Shown piece by piece: positions 29,214 to 38,891 of a stretch of DNA of 64,000 nt. The stretch is taken from NCBI RefSeq assembly GCF_900109035.1, contig NZ_FNYD01000001.1:248001-312000 (forward strand), read 5' to 3'. The notes under the pieces are model-generated. The model had not been told where the DNA came from, did no database searches, and saw only the letters and a program-made list of their open reading frames with translations. The stretch comes from Cribrihabitans marinus (lineage in GTDB: Bacteria; Pseudomonadota; Alphaproteobacteria; Rhodobacterales; Rhodobacteraceae). Both the position numbers and the translations under genes were made by a program. How positions within the stretch are numbered: the first letter of the stretch is position 1; each line of letters begins with the position of its first letter.

Positions 29214-29519
29214 ATGGGCCACAAGACACTGACGCGCATGGATCTGAGCGAGGCCGTCTTCCGCGAAGTCGGCCTGTCCCGCAACGAAAGTGCGCAGCTC
29301 GTCGAGACGATGCTGAACCATATGTCCGACGCGCTGGTGCGTGGCGAGCAGGTCAAGATCTCGTCCTTCGGCACCTTCAGCGTGCGTGAGAAATCGGCCC
29401 GCATCGGCCGCAATCCCAAGACCGGCGAAGAGGTGCCGATCCAGCCGCGCCGGGTTCTGACATTCCGCCCGTCCCACCTGATGAAAGACCGGGTCGCCGC
29501 CGGCAACCGCAAGAGCTAG
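29214..29519 (+). CDS. ihfA: Integration host factor subunit alpha
   Basis: A 101-aa HU/IHF-family DNA-bending protein. The arm region [27 protein letters not shown] and [16 protein letters not shown] match IHF-alpha. The start [16 protein letters not shown] follows AGGGGG; a start 20 codons earlier would include non-conserved sequence. It is followed 11 nt later by a MerR gene, the usual arrangement (the E. coli equivalent is ihfA next to a MerR-like gene). Confidence 0.96.
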   Translation: MGHKTLTRMDLSEAVFREVGLSRNESAQLVETMLNHMSDALVRGEQVKISSFGTFSVREKSARIGRNPKTGEEVPIQPRRVLTFRPSHLMKDRVAAGNRKS

Positions 29520-29530
29520 GACGCACGGGC

Positions 29531-30265
29531 ATGAGCAAATCTCCTGACGCGTTTCGCACCATCAGCGAAGTTGCGGAATGGTTGGGGGTGCAGGCCCATG
29601 TGCTGCGGTTCTGGGAAAGCAAGTTCAGCCAGATCCGCCCGGTCAAGCGTGCCGGCGGTCGCCGGTATTACCGCCCCAACGACATGCTGTTGATCGGCGG
29701 CATCAAGAAGATGCTGCATGATGACGGGCTGACCATCAAGGGTGTGCAGAAAATCCTCCGCGAACAAGGGATTGCCCATGTGCAATCGGTCTCGCAATCG
29801 CTCGAGGAAAGCGCCGGCGACGATCTTGTCCCGGGCGGCACCGTGATCCAGTTCAAGGACCGCATGCCAATCCAGGGCGACCGCCTGGGCGACGCGGCGG
29901 ATACGGGCAGCGTGATCGACCTGACCGCGACGGAAGAGGTGGAGAGCGGCGAGACCCCGGCCACGGCCCAGACTGCCGGATCATCGCAGGACCGCATCGC
30001 GTCGGACCGGGACGAACCTGAGGTCGAGTCGCCGGAGACGCCGGCCGACACGGCGACACCAGAGGACGCGACACCGCCGCCACGCCCGCGCGTCATCGAC
30101 CTGCCCGATCCCCCGGCTGAGGCCGACATCCGCGCCGCCCCAGGCGCGCTGTCGCATCTGGCCGGTCTCGACCGCTTGAACGCGGCCCGCGCGCAGCGGA
30201 TCGCACCGCTTGCCGCAGCGCTGCGAAACTGGCTCGACCAGCAGGACATCGGGTCCGCCGGCTAA
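29531..30265 (+). CDS. MerR family transcriptional regulator
   Basis: A 244-aa regulator with an N-terminal MerR helix-turn-helix ([25 protein letters not shown], then [28 protein letters not shown]). The middle is a long low-complexity acidic linker rich in Thr, Pro and Glu (about residues 85-195), and a short C-terminal helix ([32 protein letters not shown]) ends it. No effector-binding cysteines are visible. It is conserved next to ihfA in alphaproteobacteria. Confidence 0.88.
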   Translation: MSKSPDAFRTISEVAEWLGVQAHVLRFWESKFSQIRPVKRAGGRRYYRPNDMLLIGGIKKMLHDDGLTIKGVQKILREQGIAHVQSVSQSLEESAGDDLVPGGTVIQFKDRMPIQGDRLGDAADTGSVIDLTATEEVESGETPATAQTAGSSQDRIASDRDEPEVESPETPADTATPEDATPPPRPRVIDLPDPPAEADIRAAPGALSHLAGLDRLNAARAQRIAPLAAALRNWLDQQDIGSAG

Positions 30266-30327
30266 GCGAAAAAGGCAATGATTCCCCCTTGCCCCTGTCC
30301 CCAAAACCGTTATGAACGGCCCAACGT

Positions 30328-30404
30328 CGGGCTATGGCGCAGCCTGGTAGCGCGTCCGTCTGGGGGACGGAAGGTCGCAGGTTCGAGTCCTGCTAGCCCG
30401 ACCA
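30328..30404 (+). tRNA. tRNA-Pro (anticodon GGG)
   Basis: A complete cloverleaf: acceptor arms CGGGCTA / TAGCCCG, discriminator A and encoded CCA; D arm GGCGCAGCCTGGTAGCGC; anticodon stem TCCGT / ACGGA with loop CTGGGGG giving anticodon GGG; T arm with GGTTCGAGTCC. It lies between the MerR gene and dcd. Confidence 0.97.
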
Positions 30405-30462
30405 AATCACACCGACGTTTCAGCCCGGCAAGCAAGACCCGCCGGATCGGCGAGGAACCCGC

Positions 30463-31542
30463 ATGACCGGTGTTTGTCCCAATCAGCAGATCGAGGCGAT
30501 GATCGCCGCAGGCGCGATCACCGCGTCCCGACCGGTTCTGCCCGAACAGGTCCAGCCCGCCAGCCTCGACCTGCGGCTGGGCACCGTCGCCTACCGGGTG
30601 CGCGCGTCCTTCCTGGCCGGTGACGGCGCCACCGTCGCGCAACGGCTGGCCGAGTTCGAGATGCACCGGATCGAGCTGGAAGGCGGTGCGGTTCTGGAAA
30701 AGGGTTGCGTCTACCTGGTGCCGCTGATGGAATCGCTGGCCCTGCCCGATGGCTGTTCGGCAGTGGCCAACGCCAAGAGCTCGACCGGGCGGCTGGACCT
30801 GCTCACCCGCATGATCACCGATGGCGGCGCCGAGTTCGACCGCGTACCCGAAGGCTATGCCGGCCCGCTCTATGCCGAGATCTGTCCGCGGTCCTTCTCG
30901 GTCCTGGTCCGGCCGGGCATGCGGCTCAACCAGATCCGGTTCCGCAGCGGCCAGGCAGTGCTTTCCGACGCCGACCTGACCCGCCTGCACGCCGACAGCC
31001 CTCTGGTGGACGGCCCTGCCGTGATCCAGGACGGGCTGGGCTTTTCGGTCGACCTGCGCCTGCCCGACAGCGATCTGGTGGGCTATCGCGCCAAGCCGCA
31101 TACCGGGCTGATCGATCTGGACCGCATCGGCGGCTATGATCCGGCCGAATACTGGGAAGAGGTGCGCACGACCGAGGGGCGGATCATCCTGGACCCCGGC
31201 GCGTTCTACATTCTCGTCAGTCGCGAGGCGGTGCATATCCCGCCGCTCTATGCCGCCGAGATGGCGCCCTACCTGGCGATGGTGGGCGAGTTCCGGGTGC
31301 ATTACGCGGGGTTCTTCGATCCCGGCTTCGGCCATGCCGGGGCCGGCGGGGCGGGATCACGCGGCGTTCTGGAAGTGCGCTGCCACGAGGCGCCCTTCGT
31401 GCTGGAGCATGGCCAGGTGGTCGGGCGGCTGGTCTATGAGCGGATGGCCGAGCGGCCGACGCAGCTCTATGGCGCCGGCATCGCCTCGAACTACCAGGGC
31501 CAGGGCCTGAAGCTGTCAAAGCATTTCCGGGCGGCGTCCTGA
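30463..31542 (+). CDS. dcd: 2'-deoxycytidine 5'-triphosphate deaminase, double-domain form
   Basis: A 359-aa protein, about twice the length of E. coli Dcd (193 aa). Two dUTPase-like folds can be recognised: the first has QPASLDLRLG and NAKSSTGRLDLLTRMITDGGAEFDRVPEGYAGPLYAEICPRSF; the second has DLVGYRAKPHTGLIDLD, GAFYILVSREAVHIPPLYAAEM and HYAGFFDPGFGHAG. This long form is known in alphaproteobacteria. It converts dCTP to dUTP for thymidylate synthesis. Confidence 0.9.
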   Translation: MTGVCPNQQIEAMIAAGAITASRPVLPEQVQPASLDLRLGTVAYRVRASFLAGDGATVAQRLAEFEMHRIELEGGAVLEKGCVYLVPLMESLALPDGCSAVANAKSSTGRLDLLTRMITDGGAEFDRVPEGYAGPLYAEICPRSFSVLVRPGMRLNQIRFRSGQAVLSDADLTRLHADSPLVDGPAVIQDGLGFSVDLRLPDSDLVGYRAKPHTGLIDLDRIGGYDPAEYWEEVRTTEGRIILDPGAFYILVSREAVHIPPLYAAEMAPYLAMVGEFRVHYAGFFDPGFGHAGAGGAGSRGVLEVRCHEAPFVLEHGQVVGRLVYERMAERPTQLYGAGIASNYQGQGLKLSKHFRAAS

Positions 31543-31543
31543 C

Positions 31544-31831
31544 CTACTGCTTTCCCGCCTGCCGTTTCTCGCGCCGGGCGCGCCGCGCCTGCCGGCGTTC
31601 GCGCCTGCGCTGACGTTCGGCATCCGCTTCGGCGGGTGTCTGCGTCGCCGCCTCTGACTCGGCGGCCTTTGGCGCTGGATCGACCTCGGCGGGCGCCTGG
31701 GCCGGGTCGGTTTTCTGCTTGCGGGACTTGCCCAGCTTGCCGGCCGCGTCGATGCCCGCATTCAACCCGGAATTGACCACCCGCCGGGTCACGGCGCGCA
31801 TGATCATGTTCATGATCTGGTTTCCGTTCAT
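31544..31831 (-). CDS. Small basic protein of unknown function
   Basis: A 95-aa protein with a hydrophobic/amphipathic N-terminus (MNGNQIMNMIMRAVTRRVVNSG), an Ala/Pro/Glu-rich middle, and a very basic tail packed with Arg (RQRRRERRQARRARREK). GGAGGTGAG lies three nt before the ATG, an unusually strong site that decides the start; the frame is open 13 codons further upstream. It is the last gene downstream of scpB, 66 nt away. I do not recognise a family. Confidence 0.75.
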   Translation of the reverse strand: MNGNQIMNMIMRAVTRRVVNSGLNAGIDAAGKLGKSRKQKTDPAQAPAEVDPAPKAAESEAATQTPAEADAERQRRRERRQARRARREKRQAGKQ

Positions 31832-31897
31832 CTGCTCACCTCCGCTCTGCTCGTGTCGGATATAGGCCACACCCGCGCCGATTTCATCGGCCGGGGC

Positions 31898-32557
31898 TCA
31901 CTCCTCCTCCTCGAAGAGTTCGCTCTGATCATCATCCTCGCCGGACTGTTCCTCGCCCATCGGCATGGCGCCGGGCGGCGGCCGGTTCTCCAGCAGGCCC
32001 GCGGCGCGCAGCTCCTTGAGCCCCGGCAGGTCGCGGGCGCTTTCCAGCCCGAAATGATCGAGGAATTGCGGCGTCACCACGAAGGTCACCGGACGGCCCG
32101 GTGTCATCCGCCGGCGGCCCAGCCGGATCCAGTCCATCTCCAGCAGCTGGTCGATGGTGCCGCGACTGACCGAGACGCCGCGGATCTCCTCGATCTCGGC
32201 GCGGGTGCAGGGCTGGTGATAGGACACGATGGCCAGCGTCTCGATCGCCGCACGGCTCAGCTTGCGGGTCTCGACGGTTTCCTTCTGCATCAGGAACCCC
32301 AGTTCGGGCGCGGTGCGGATTGCCCAGGCCTCGCCCACCTGCACGACCCGCACACCGCGCCCCTCGTAGCGGCGGCGCAGCAGCTCCAGCGCCTGCACCG
32401 GGTCCGATCCATGCGGCATCCGGGCTTCGAGGTCGCGCACGCTCACCGGATCGGCGCTGGCAAAGAGCACCGCCTCGACCATGCGTTCCTGCTCGGCCAG
32501 CGGCGGCGCCTCGAACAGGCTGTCCGGCGGGGTCTCGTCGCGGGGGTCTTCAGTCAC
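31898..32557 (-). CDS. scpB: Segregation and condensation protein B
   Basis: A 219-aa ScpB, a kleisin-associated winged-helix protein of the SMC condensin complex. Motifs are VEAVLFASADPVSVRDLEARM, LSRAAIETLAIVSYHQPCTRAEIEEIRGVSVSRGTIDQLLE and RRMTPGRPVTFVVTPQFLDHFGL, with an acidic tail. It starts with GTG and overlaps the scpA end by eight bases. Confidence 0.94.
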   Translation of the reverse strand: MTEDPRDETPPDSLFEAPPLAEQERMVEAVLFASADPVSVRDLEARMPHGSDPVQALELLRRRYEGRGVRVVQVGEAWAIRTAPELGFLMQKETVETRKLSRAAIETLAIVSYHQPCTRAEIEEIRGVSVSRGTIDQLLEMDWIRLGRRRMTPGRPVTFVVTPQFLDHFGLESARDLPGLKELRAAGLLENRPPPGAMPMGEEQSGEDDDQSELFEEEE

Positions 32558-33344
32558 TCTTGTCCGTCCTCCTGCGCACGTGGATCGGGGCGAATGTTTC
32601 GGTCTGGCGGATTTCCAGCTGGCCTTCCTTGACCAGTTCCAGCGAGGCCGCGAAGGTCGACGCCGTGGCCGAGCGGCGGCGCATCGGGTCGGCGTGCCAG
32701 CCGTCGGGCATGTAGCTTACGATGTCGGTCCAGCTGCCGGCGAATCCGATCAGCCCGCGCATCCGGTCCAAGGCCTGCTCCATCGTGAACACGTGGTCGC
32801 GGTCCATCACATAGGGGCGGAACTCGTCGCGGGTGCGGATGCGCGCATAGGCCTGCATCAGGTCCAGCAGCGTTGCGCTGTAGGTCACGGTCTTGATCCG
32901 CGCCACGTCCTCGGCCTGTCCCCGGGCGAAGAAATCGCGCCCCAGCTGGTCGCGCGCCATCAGCCGGGCCGCGGCATCGCGCATCGCCTGCAGGCGTTCC
33001 AGCTGAAACGCCAGATGCGCGGCCAACTCCTCGCCCGATGGCCCCTCTTCCTCGGGGTCCGGGGGCAGCAGCAGCCGCGACTTGAGAAAGGCCAGCCAGG
33101 CCGCCATGACCAGGTAATCCGCCGCCAGCTCGATCCGCAGTGCCTTGGCGCGTTCCACGAATTCCAGGTATTGCCTGGCCAGTTGCAGCACAGAGATCTT
33201 GCGCAGATCCACCTTCTGCGTACGCGCCAGGGTCAGCAGGGCGTCCAGAGGCCCCTCGAAGCCGTCCACGTCGACGATCAGAGACTCGGCGGCCAGGCGG
33301 TCTGCGACCGTGTCCCGATCCTCGCTGAAAAGGTTATCCGTCAT
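32550..33344 (-). CDS. scpA: Segregation and condensation protein A
   Basis: A 264-aa kleisin subunit of the bacterial condensin. The N-terminal VDVDGFEGPLDALLTLARTQKVDLRKISVLQLARQYLEFVE and ADYLVMAAWLAFLKSRLLLP are diagnostic, and a C-terminal winged helix (ASTFAASLELVKEGQLEIRQTETFAPIHVRR) closes onto SMC heads. It overlaps nagZ upstream by 11 bases and scpB downstream by 8. Confidence 0.95.
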   Translation of the reverse strand: MTDNLFSEDRDTVADRLAAESLIVDVDGFEGPLDALLTLARTQKVDLRKISVLQLARQYLEFVERAKALRIELAADYLVMAAWLAFLKSRLLLPPDPEEEGPSGEELAAHLAFQLERLQAMRDAAARLMARDQLGRDFFARGQAEDVARIKTVTYSATLLDLMQAYARIRTRDEFRPYVMDRDHVFTMEQALDRMRGLIGFAGSWTDIVSYMPDGWHADPMRRRSATASTFAASLELVKEGQLEIRQTETFAPIHVRRRTDKSD

Positions 33345-34341
33345 AGTCCCGACCGTTCATCAGGCCGGATAGTTCCGCCTCGGCGGCCTCGATGTCAAGC
33401 GCAGCCGGTGCCTGGCGCGCCGCGAGCGCCCGCTCGGCCCGGGCCTGCGCTGCCGCGGCCATTTCGCCGGCCGCTTCGGCCACCGCCGCCCGCTCGGCCA
33501 GCGGCGCGTTGCAGAAGAGCACGACATCGCAGCCGGCCCCGATTGCGTCGCGCGCGATCTCGGCGGGGGATCCGCTGAGCGCCTTCATCGAGATATCGTC
33601 GGTCATCAGCAGCCCGTCGAAGCCGATCCCCTCGCGGATCAGCCGGATCACCGGCGGCGACAGGGTGGCCGGCCGATCATCGACCGCCGCAAAGACAACA
33701 TGCGCGGACATGCCCATCGGCAGGTCGGAAAGCGCCGCGAAGGGCGCGAAATCGCAGGCTTTCAGCTCGGGCAGGTCGCTGCCCACCACCGGCAGCTCGT
33801 GATGGGTGTCCAGCGTCGCGCGGCCATGACCCGGCAGATGCTTGGCCACCGGCAGCACACCGCCGTCCAGCAGCCCCTGCGCCACGGCCCGGGCGATCTC
33901 GGCCACCGCTTCGGGCTGCGAGGCATAGCAGCGGTTGCGCAGGAACGCATGGGTCTGCGGCAGCGCGACATCCGCCAAAGGGGCGCAATTGCTGTCGATG
34001 CCGAGCGCGCGCAGCTCGTCGGCAATCAGGCGATAGCGCAGGTACATCGCGCGGGCGGCGCCCGCCCCGGCCTGGCGTGCGTGATCCAGAGGCGGCAGCC
34101 ATTCCCGAGCCAGCGGCGCGCGCAGGCGCTGCACCCGGCCGCCCTCCTGGTCGATGGTCACAGGGCAATCGCGCCCCACCGCCTCGCGGAAATCGCCGCA
34201 GAGCGCGCGCACCTGGTCGGCGCTGTCGATGTTGCGCGCAAACAGGATGAAACCGAACGGGTCGGTATCGCGGAACAGGGCCTTCTCCTCGGGCGTCAGG
34301 CGCAGCCCTTCGGCGTCGAGGATCGTGGCCCCGAAGCTCAC
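33334..34341 (-). CDS. nagZ: Beta-N-acetylhexosaminidase NagZ (GH3)
   Basis: A 335-aa glycoside hydrolase that removes GlcNAc from muropeptides in the cytoplasm for cell-wall recycling. GH3 motifs are DPFGFILFARNIDSADQV, VTIDQEGGRVQRLRAP, VAKHLPGHGRATLDTHHELPVV (the KHFPGHG-type motif with catalytic His/Asp) and LLMTDDISMKAL. It starts with GTG overlapping the SPOR gene stop (GTGA) and overlaps scpA downstream. Confidence 0.95.
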   Translation of the reverse strand: MSFGATILDAEGLRLTPEEKALFRDTDPFGFILFARNIDSADQVRALCGDFREAVGRDCPVTIDQEGGRVQRLRAPLAREWLPPLDHARQAGAGAARAMYLRYRLIADELRALGIDSNCAPLADVALPQTHAFLRNRCYASQPEAVAEIARAVAQGLLDGGVLPVAKHLPGHGRATLDTHHELPVVGSDLPELKACDFAPFAALSDLPMGMSAHVVFAAVDDRPATLSPPVIRLIREGIGFDGLLMTDDISMKALSGSPAEIARDAIGAGCDVVLFCNAPLAERAAVAEAAGEMAAAAQARAERALAARQAPAALDIEAAEAELSGLMNGRDYDG

Positions 34342-35432
34342 CGCGCGATCGCCGGGATGCAGTCTGCGTCCTCGGCGTTCAGCGCCGAACAGAAGCGGCG
34401 CGCATCGCTCAGGTCATCGAATCCCATCGCCCGAAGGCGATAGAAGGTGCGCCCGCCGCTGGTGGCCTTCTGCACCACGCGCTGCTTGCCATCGAGGTAG
34501 TCGCCGAACTGGCCGGTCAGGCGCTCCCATTCGGCGCGCGCCACCTCGGGGCTGTCGAAGGCGCCCAGCTGCGCCATGCGCGTGCCGTCGGGGATCGCCT
34601 CGGGATCGACATCCAGCGCGGCGGCGGATTCAACGGCGGCGTTGATCGCCTCGGCCAGGTCGGCATCAGGCTCAGGCGCGGCGCGCACGGTGCGTGCGGG
34701 GCGCGGTTGCGGCCGCGGCGACTGCTTCACGCCCGGCGCCTCCAGCAGCGCGGGATCGGGGGCCGCGGCCATCAGGTCGGCCGGGTCGATCGCCGGCAGC
34801 GGTTCGGGCTGCACAATCGCGGCGGCGGGCTGGGCCGTCGGGATGTCGCCGGTCTGCACCGCATTCTCCGGCAAGGGCCGGGCCTGGCGGGCCAGTTCCT
34901 GCACCAGGGCGTCAACGGATCCGTCCTGCACGGCATCGTCGGCGGTCTCGTCGGCCGCACTGGCCTGTGCCGTGTGGACCGCAGGCTCGGCGGCATCCGC
35001 CGCCATCTCGCCCATCGGCGCGTCCTCTTCGATCAGGGAGACCGGTTGCGGCGCCAGCTTCAGCCGGTCGGGCGGCGGCGCGGCGGTGCCCTTGGCGGCG
35101 ACGGTGTTGACCGCCAGCCCCTGGTGATCGGCGCGTTCCCCGCCGGGGTTGTCGGGCTGCACCCGCATCGGACCTTCCAACGCGCGGACCACCGGAACAC
35201 CGCTCACGTCGCGCATCACCAGCTTGTAGCCCCAGACCCCGACGCCCACCACCAGGGCCAGCGACCCCGCCGCGCCCAGAAGGCTGAGCAACCGGCCCAG
35301 CCCGGCGGGCCGCGCCATGTCGTCGTCATCATAGCCGGGATGGAAATCGGCCTCGGGCGCATATTGATGCGCCGAGAGAGAATACTGCACGTGTTGGGGG
35401 TGCACGTGACCGTGGTCGTAACTGTTCGCCAT
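34338..35432 (-). CDS. SPOR domain protein
   Basis: A 364-aa inner-membrane protein. A cytoplasmic N-terminus rich in His/Tyr (HVHPQHVQYSLSAHQYAPEADFHPGYDDDD) is followed by one TM helix (LLSLLGAAGSLALVVGVGVWGYKLV), a long Ala/Pro/Glu-rich periplasmic linker, and a C-terminal SPOR domain (TRMAQLGAFDSPEVARAEWERL...GGRTFYRLRAMGFDDLSDARRFCSAL) that binds denuded peptidoglycan at the septum. It lies 85 nt downstream of argS and is translationally coupled to nagZ, consistent with a cell-wall role. Confidence 0.9.
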   Translation of the reverse strand: MANSYDHGHVHPQHVQYSLSAHQYAPEADFHPGYDDDDMARPAGLGRLLSLLGAAGSLALVVGVGVWGYKLVMRDVSGVPVVRALEGPMRVQPDNPGGERADHQGLAVNTVAAKGTAAPPPDRLKLAPQPVSLIEEDAPMGEMAADAAEPAVHTAQASAADETADDAVQDGSVDALVQELARQARPLPENAVQTGDIPTAQPAAAIVQPEPLPAIDPADLMAAAPDPALLEAPGVKQSPRPQPRPARTVRAAPEPDADLAEAINAAVESAAALDVDPEAIPDGTRMAQLGAFDSPEVARAEWERLTGQFGDYLDGKQRVVQKATSGGRTFYRLRAMGFDDLSDARRFCSALNAEDADCIPAIAR

Positions 35433-35517
35433 GTCCGCCTCACTGCCCGTCGCACGGGGCGGTGCCCGCGCTCAGGTACTTGTCGTTGCTGCCTCGGACC
35501 GGCGTTCTGGCGGTTTT

Positions 35518-37263
35518 CTACCGCATCTCCTGCGCCGGCTTCACGCCCAAGATATCAAGACCTGCCGAAATCACAACGGCCACGGACCGGGCCAAAGCGA
35601 TTTTTGCCTGGCTTGTGGCGGCATCGCCATCCTGCAGGAAACGCAGCGACGGATCGTCGTTTCCGCGGTTCCACAGCGCATGGAATTCACCTGCCAATTC
35701 ATAGAGATAGAGCGCGACCCTGTGCGGCTCGTTGCTGCGCGCGGCGATCTCGACCAGGCGTGGCCATTCCGCCAGCTTGCGCGCCAGCGCCAATTCGGCC
35801 TCGTGCGCCAGCACCGAAAGATCCGCCCCGGCCAGCGTCGCGTCGCCGGTGTCGATGCCGCCGTCACCCGCCTTGCGCAACACGCTCATCACCCGGGCAT
35901 GGGCGTATTGCACGTAAAAGACCGGGTTCTCGCGGCTCTGTTCCAGCACCTTGTCGAAATCGAAGTCGAGCGGCGCGTCGTTCTTGCGGGTCAGCATGAC
36001 GAAGCGGGTCACGTCCGGGCCCACCTGCTCGACCACGTCGCGCAGGGTGACGAAGGTGCCCGCCCGCTTGGACATCTTGAACGGCTCGCCATTCTTCCAC
36101 AGCTTGACCAGCTGGGTCAGCTTGATGTCGAGCGGCACATTGCCGTCCGACAGCGCCGAGACCGCCGCCTTCATCCGCTTGACATAGCCGCCGTGGTCGG
36201 CGCCGAACACGTCGATCAGCAGGTCATAGCCACGGCTGATCTTGTCATAGTGATAGGCGATGTCGGGCGCGAAATAAGTCCAGCTGCCGTCGGATTTCAT
36301 GATCGGCCGGTCCACGTCGTCGCCATGCGCGGTCGAGCGGAACAGCGTCTGCTCGCGCGGCTCCCAGTCCTCGGGGGTCTTGCCCTTGGGCGGCTCCAGT
36401 GTGCCGCGATAGATCAGGCCCTTGTCGTCGAGATCCTTGATCGCCGCCTCGATCTTGCCCGTGCCGTAGAGCGACTTCTCGCTGAAAAAGCGGTCCATCC
36501 GCACACCGAGCAGCGACAGGTCCTCGCGGATCAGGTCCATCATCGCGTCGGTGGCAAGCGCGCGCACCTCGTCCAGCCAGACCTCTTCGCCCTTGCCGAC
36601 ATAGGCGTCGCCGACCTTGTCCTTGAGCGCCTGGCCCACCGGAACCAGGTAGTCGCCGGGATAGGTGCCGTCCTCGAACGCGACCTCGCGCCCATGCGCC
36701 TCGAGATAGCGCAGGTAGACCGACCGGGCGAGCACATCCACCTGCGCGCCGCCGTCGTTGATGTAGTATTCGCGCGTGACCTCGTATCCGGCATAGTCCA
36801 GCAGGCTGGCCAGCGTGTCGCCGAACACCGCGCCGCGGGTATGGCCCACATGCACCGGCCCGGTGGGGTTGGTCGAGACATATTCGACGTTGACCCGTTT
36901 CCCCCGCCCCATCTCCGAGCGGCCGTAATCGGTGCCGCGCTCAAGGATCGTGCCGACGATCCCCTGCCAGACCGACGCCGCCAGCCGGAGGTTGAGAAAG
37001 CCCGGCCCGGCGACCTCGGCCGAGGTGATGCGCGCATCCGCGCCCAGCTTGCCGGCCAACGCCTCGGCGATCTCGCGCGGTTTCCGGCCCGCGGGCTTGG
37101 CAAGCACCATCGCCGCGTTGGTCGCCATGTCGCCATGCGCCGGGTCGCGCGGCGGCTCGACCGTCACGTTGTCAAAGCTCAGATCGGCGGGCAGCGCGCC
37201 CTCGTCCTGCATCTGGGCCAATGCGTCGAGCACCAGATCGCGGATCTCGGAAAACAGGTTCAT
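35518..37263 (-). CDS. argS: Arginine--tRNA ligase
   Basis: A 581-aa class I synthetase. The N-terminal Add1 domain is followed by [23 protein letters not shown] (HIGH-type motif HVGH) and later [16 protein letters not shown] (KMSKS-type), with the anticodon-binding domain at the end ([19 protein letters not shown]). The ATG at 37263 is directly preceded by an in-frame GTG that could be read instead. Confidence 0.97.
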   Translation of the reverse strand: MNLFSEIRDLVLDALAQMQDEGALPADLSFDNVTVEPPRDPAHGDMATNAAMVLAKPAGRKPREIAEALAGKLGADARITSAEVAGPGFLNLRLAASVWQGIVGTILERGTDYGRSEMGRGKRVNVEYVSTNPTGPVHVGHTRGAVFGDTLASLLDYAGYEVTREYYINDGGAQVDVLARSVYLRYLEAHGREVAFEDGTYPGDYLVPVGQALKDKVGDAYVGKGEEVWLDEVRALATDAMMDLIREDLSLLGVRMDRFFSEKSLYGTGKIEAAIKDLDDKGLIYRGTLEPPKGKTPEDWEPREQTLFRSTAHGDDVDRPIMKSDGSWTYFAPDIAYHYDKISRGYDLLIDVFGADHGGYVKRMKAAVSALSDGNVPLDIKLTQLVKLWKNGEPFKMSKRAGTFVTLRDVVEQVGPDVTRFVMLTRKNDAPLDFDFDKVLEQSRENPVFYVQYAHARVMSVLRKAGDGGIDTGDATLAGADLSVLAHEAELALARKLAEWPRLVEIAARSNEPHRVALYLYELAGEFHALWNRGNDDPSLRFLQDGDAATSQAKIALARSVAVVISAGLDILGVKPAQEMR

Positions 37264-37326
37264 CACGATGTCCTTGTTGCTTGCGCGCGGTTTACCACGG
37301 CGATCGGCAGGGTCAATGCGCGCCCC

Positions 37327-38484
37327 TCAGACCCGGTGCGGATCCGAGCCTGTCAGCCGGGCATGGTCCTGCAGGGCAAAGCGGTCGGTCATGCCGGCGA
37401 CGTAGTCCGACACGATCCGCGCCAGCGCGGTCTCGTCCCCGGCGGCCTCGATGTCGCGGTGCCAGTGGCGCGGCATCTGGCGCGGGTCGTTGAGGTAGAT
37501 CGGGAACAGCTCGCGCACCACGCGGCTCACCTGCGCGCGCTTCTCCATCACCCGCGGGGCGCGATACATGCGGGTGAACAAAAAGGCGCGGATCTCCTTG
37601 AGCCGGGGCCAGAGCGCATCGGAAAATGCCACCACCGGACGCCCAAGCGCGCGGATCTCCTCGACATTGCGGGCCTCGGACGCGGCCAGCAGGCGGCGCG
37701 CCGTCTCGATCACGTCCGAGACCATCACCCCGAACACCCGGCGCAGCGCCTCGTGCCGCCGCCGGTAGCCGTCGAGACCGGGGAACAGCCGGTCGACCTC
37801 GGCATAGCAGTCACCGACGATGGGCAGCGCGGCGATCTCGTCATCGGTGAACAGGCCCGCGCGCAGACCGTCATGCAGGTCGTGGTTGTTGTAGGCGATG
37901 TCGTCCGACAGCGCCGCCACCTGCGCCTCGGCGCTGGCATGGCTGTGCAGTTCCAGGTCGATCTCGGTATTGCACTCGGCCAGCGCCCAGGGCAGTTCGC
38001 CCAGAACTGGCCCGTTGTGTTTTGCAATCGCTTCAAGGGTTTCCCAGGTCAGGTTCAACCCATCGAACCGGGCATAGTGCCGCTCCAGCCGCGTGACGAT
38101 GCGGATGGCCTGGGCGTTGTGGTCGAACCCGCCATAGGGCGCCATCAGCGCGTGCAGCGCATCCTCGCCGGTATGGCCGAACGGCGTGTGGCCCAGGTCA
38201 TGCGCCAGCGCGACCGCCTCGGTCAGCTCCTCGTTCAGCCCCAGCGCCCCGGCAATCGTGCGCGCCACCTGCGCCACCTCGATGGAATGGGTCAGGCGGG
38301 TGCGGTAATTGTCGCCCTCGTGTTCCACGAAGACCTGGGTCTTGTGCTTGAGCCGGCGAAAGGCGCTGGCATGGATGATCCGGTCGCGGTCGCGCTGGAA
38401 ACACGAGCGGAAACTGCTTTCCTCCTCGGCCACGCGCCGCCCGCGCGCGCGCCCCGGATCCGAGGCATAGGCTGCTCTTTGCAC
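37327..38484 (-). CDS. dgt: dGTP triphosphohydrolase-like protein
   Basis: A 385-aa HD-domain dNTP triphosphohydrolase that releases tripolyphosphate and controls dNTP pools. Metal residues are in RLTHSIEVAQVAR, ALAHDLGHTPFGHTGEDAL and DDIAYNNHDLHDGL. It starts with GTG (MQRAAYASDPGRARG). It lies 63 nt upstream of argS on the same strand and is divergent from erpA. Confidence 0.95.
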   Translation of the reverse strand: MQRAAYASDPGRARGRRVAEEESSFRSCFQRDRDRIIHASAFRRLKHKTQVFVEHEGDNYRTRLTHSIEVAQVARTIAGALGLNEELTEAVALAHDLGHTPFGHTGEDALHALMAPYGGFDHNAQAIRIVTRLERHYARFDGLNLTWETLEAIAKHNGPVLGELPWALAECNTEIDLELHSHASAEAQVAALSDDIAYNNHDLHDGLRAGLFTDDEIAALPIVGDCYAEVDRLFPGLDGYRRRHEALRRVFGVMVSDVIETARRLLAASEARNVEEIRALGRPVVAFSDALWPRLKEIRAFLFTRMYRAPRVMEKRAQVSRVVRELFPIYLNDPRQMPRHWHRDIEAAGDETALARIVSDYVAGMTDRFALQDHARLTGSDPHRV

Positions 38485-38560
38485 GGCTGCTGTCCTTGTC
38501 GCCCGTCCCGGTGCCTTCTATATATGCGGGACGGAAGACGCAAACCACGAGAGAGACATA

Positions 38561-38884
38561 ATGAACCTGCCCCCCAAGGTCACCGACCGCGCATTCGAAC
38601 GCCTGGCCGAGATCGGCGCCGCCGATCAGGGCAAGGCCCTGCGCGTCGCCGTCGAGGGCGGCGGATGCTCGGGGTTCCAGTACGAGATCGCGCTGGACGA
38701 TCCGGCCGAGGACGACCTGGTGCTGGAGGGTAACGGGCAGAAAGTGGTGGTCGACAACGTGTCGCTGCCGTTTCTGGAGAATGCCGTCATCGACTTTTCC
38801 GAGGAACTGATCGGCGCGCGTTTCGTCATCGACAACCCCAACGCGGCCTCGTCCTGCGGCTGCGGCACGTCTTTTTCGATGTGA
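38561..38884 (+). CDS. erpA: Iron-sulfur cluster insertion protein ErpA (A-type carrier)
   Basis: A 107-aa A-type Fe-S carrier. The three conserved cysteines are Cys36 (VEGGGCSGFQY), Cys99 and Cys101 (SSCGCGTSF). Length and spacing match ErpA/IscA. It is convergent with the EamA gene of the repeat-peptide unit, with only seven bases between the stop codons. Confidence 0.95.
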   Translation: MNLPPKVTDRAFERLAEIGAADQGKALRVAVEGGGCSGFQYEIALDDPAEDDLVLEGNGQKVVVDNVSLPFLENAVIDFSEELIGARFVIDNPNAASSCGCGTSFSM

Positions 38885-38891
38885 CCGCGGC

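Noticed and set aside
30328-30404. tRNA-Pro as an integration site for a mobile element
   Set aside because: No integrase gene or duplicated tRNA 3' end is present downstream; dcd follows directly.
35431-38733. A very long (1,100-codon) rightward open frame
   Set aside because: It is antisense to argS and dgt, both with full catalytic motifs; long antisense frames are expected in GC-rich DNA. Its translation is rich in Arg, His, Gln and Gly without domains.
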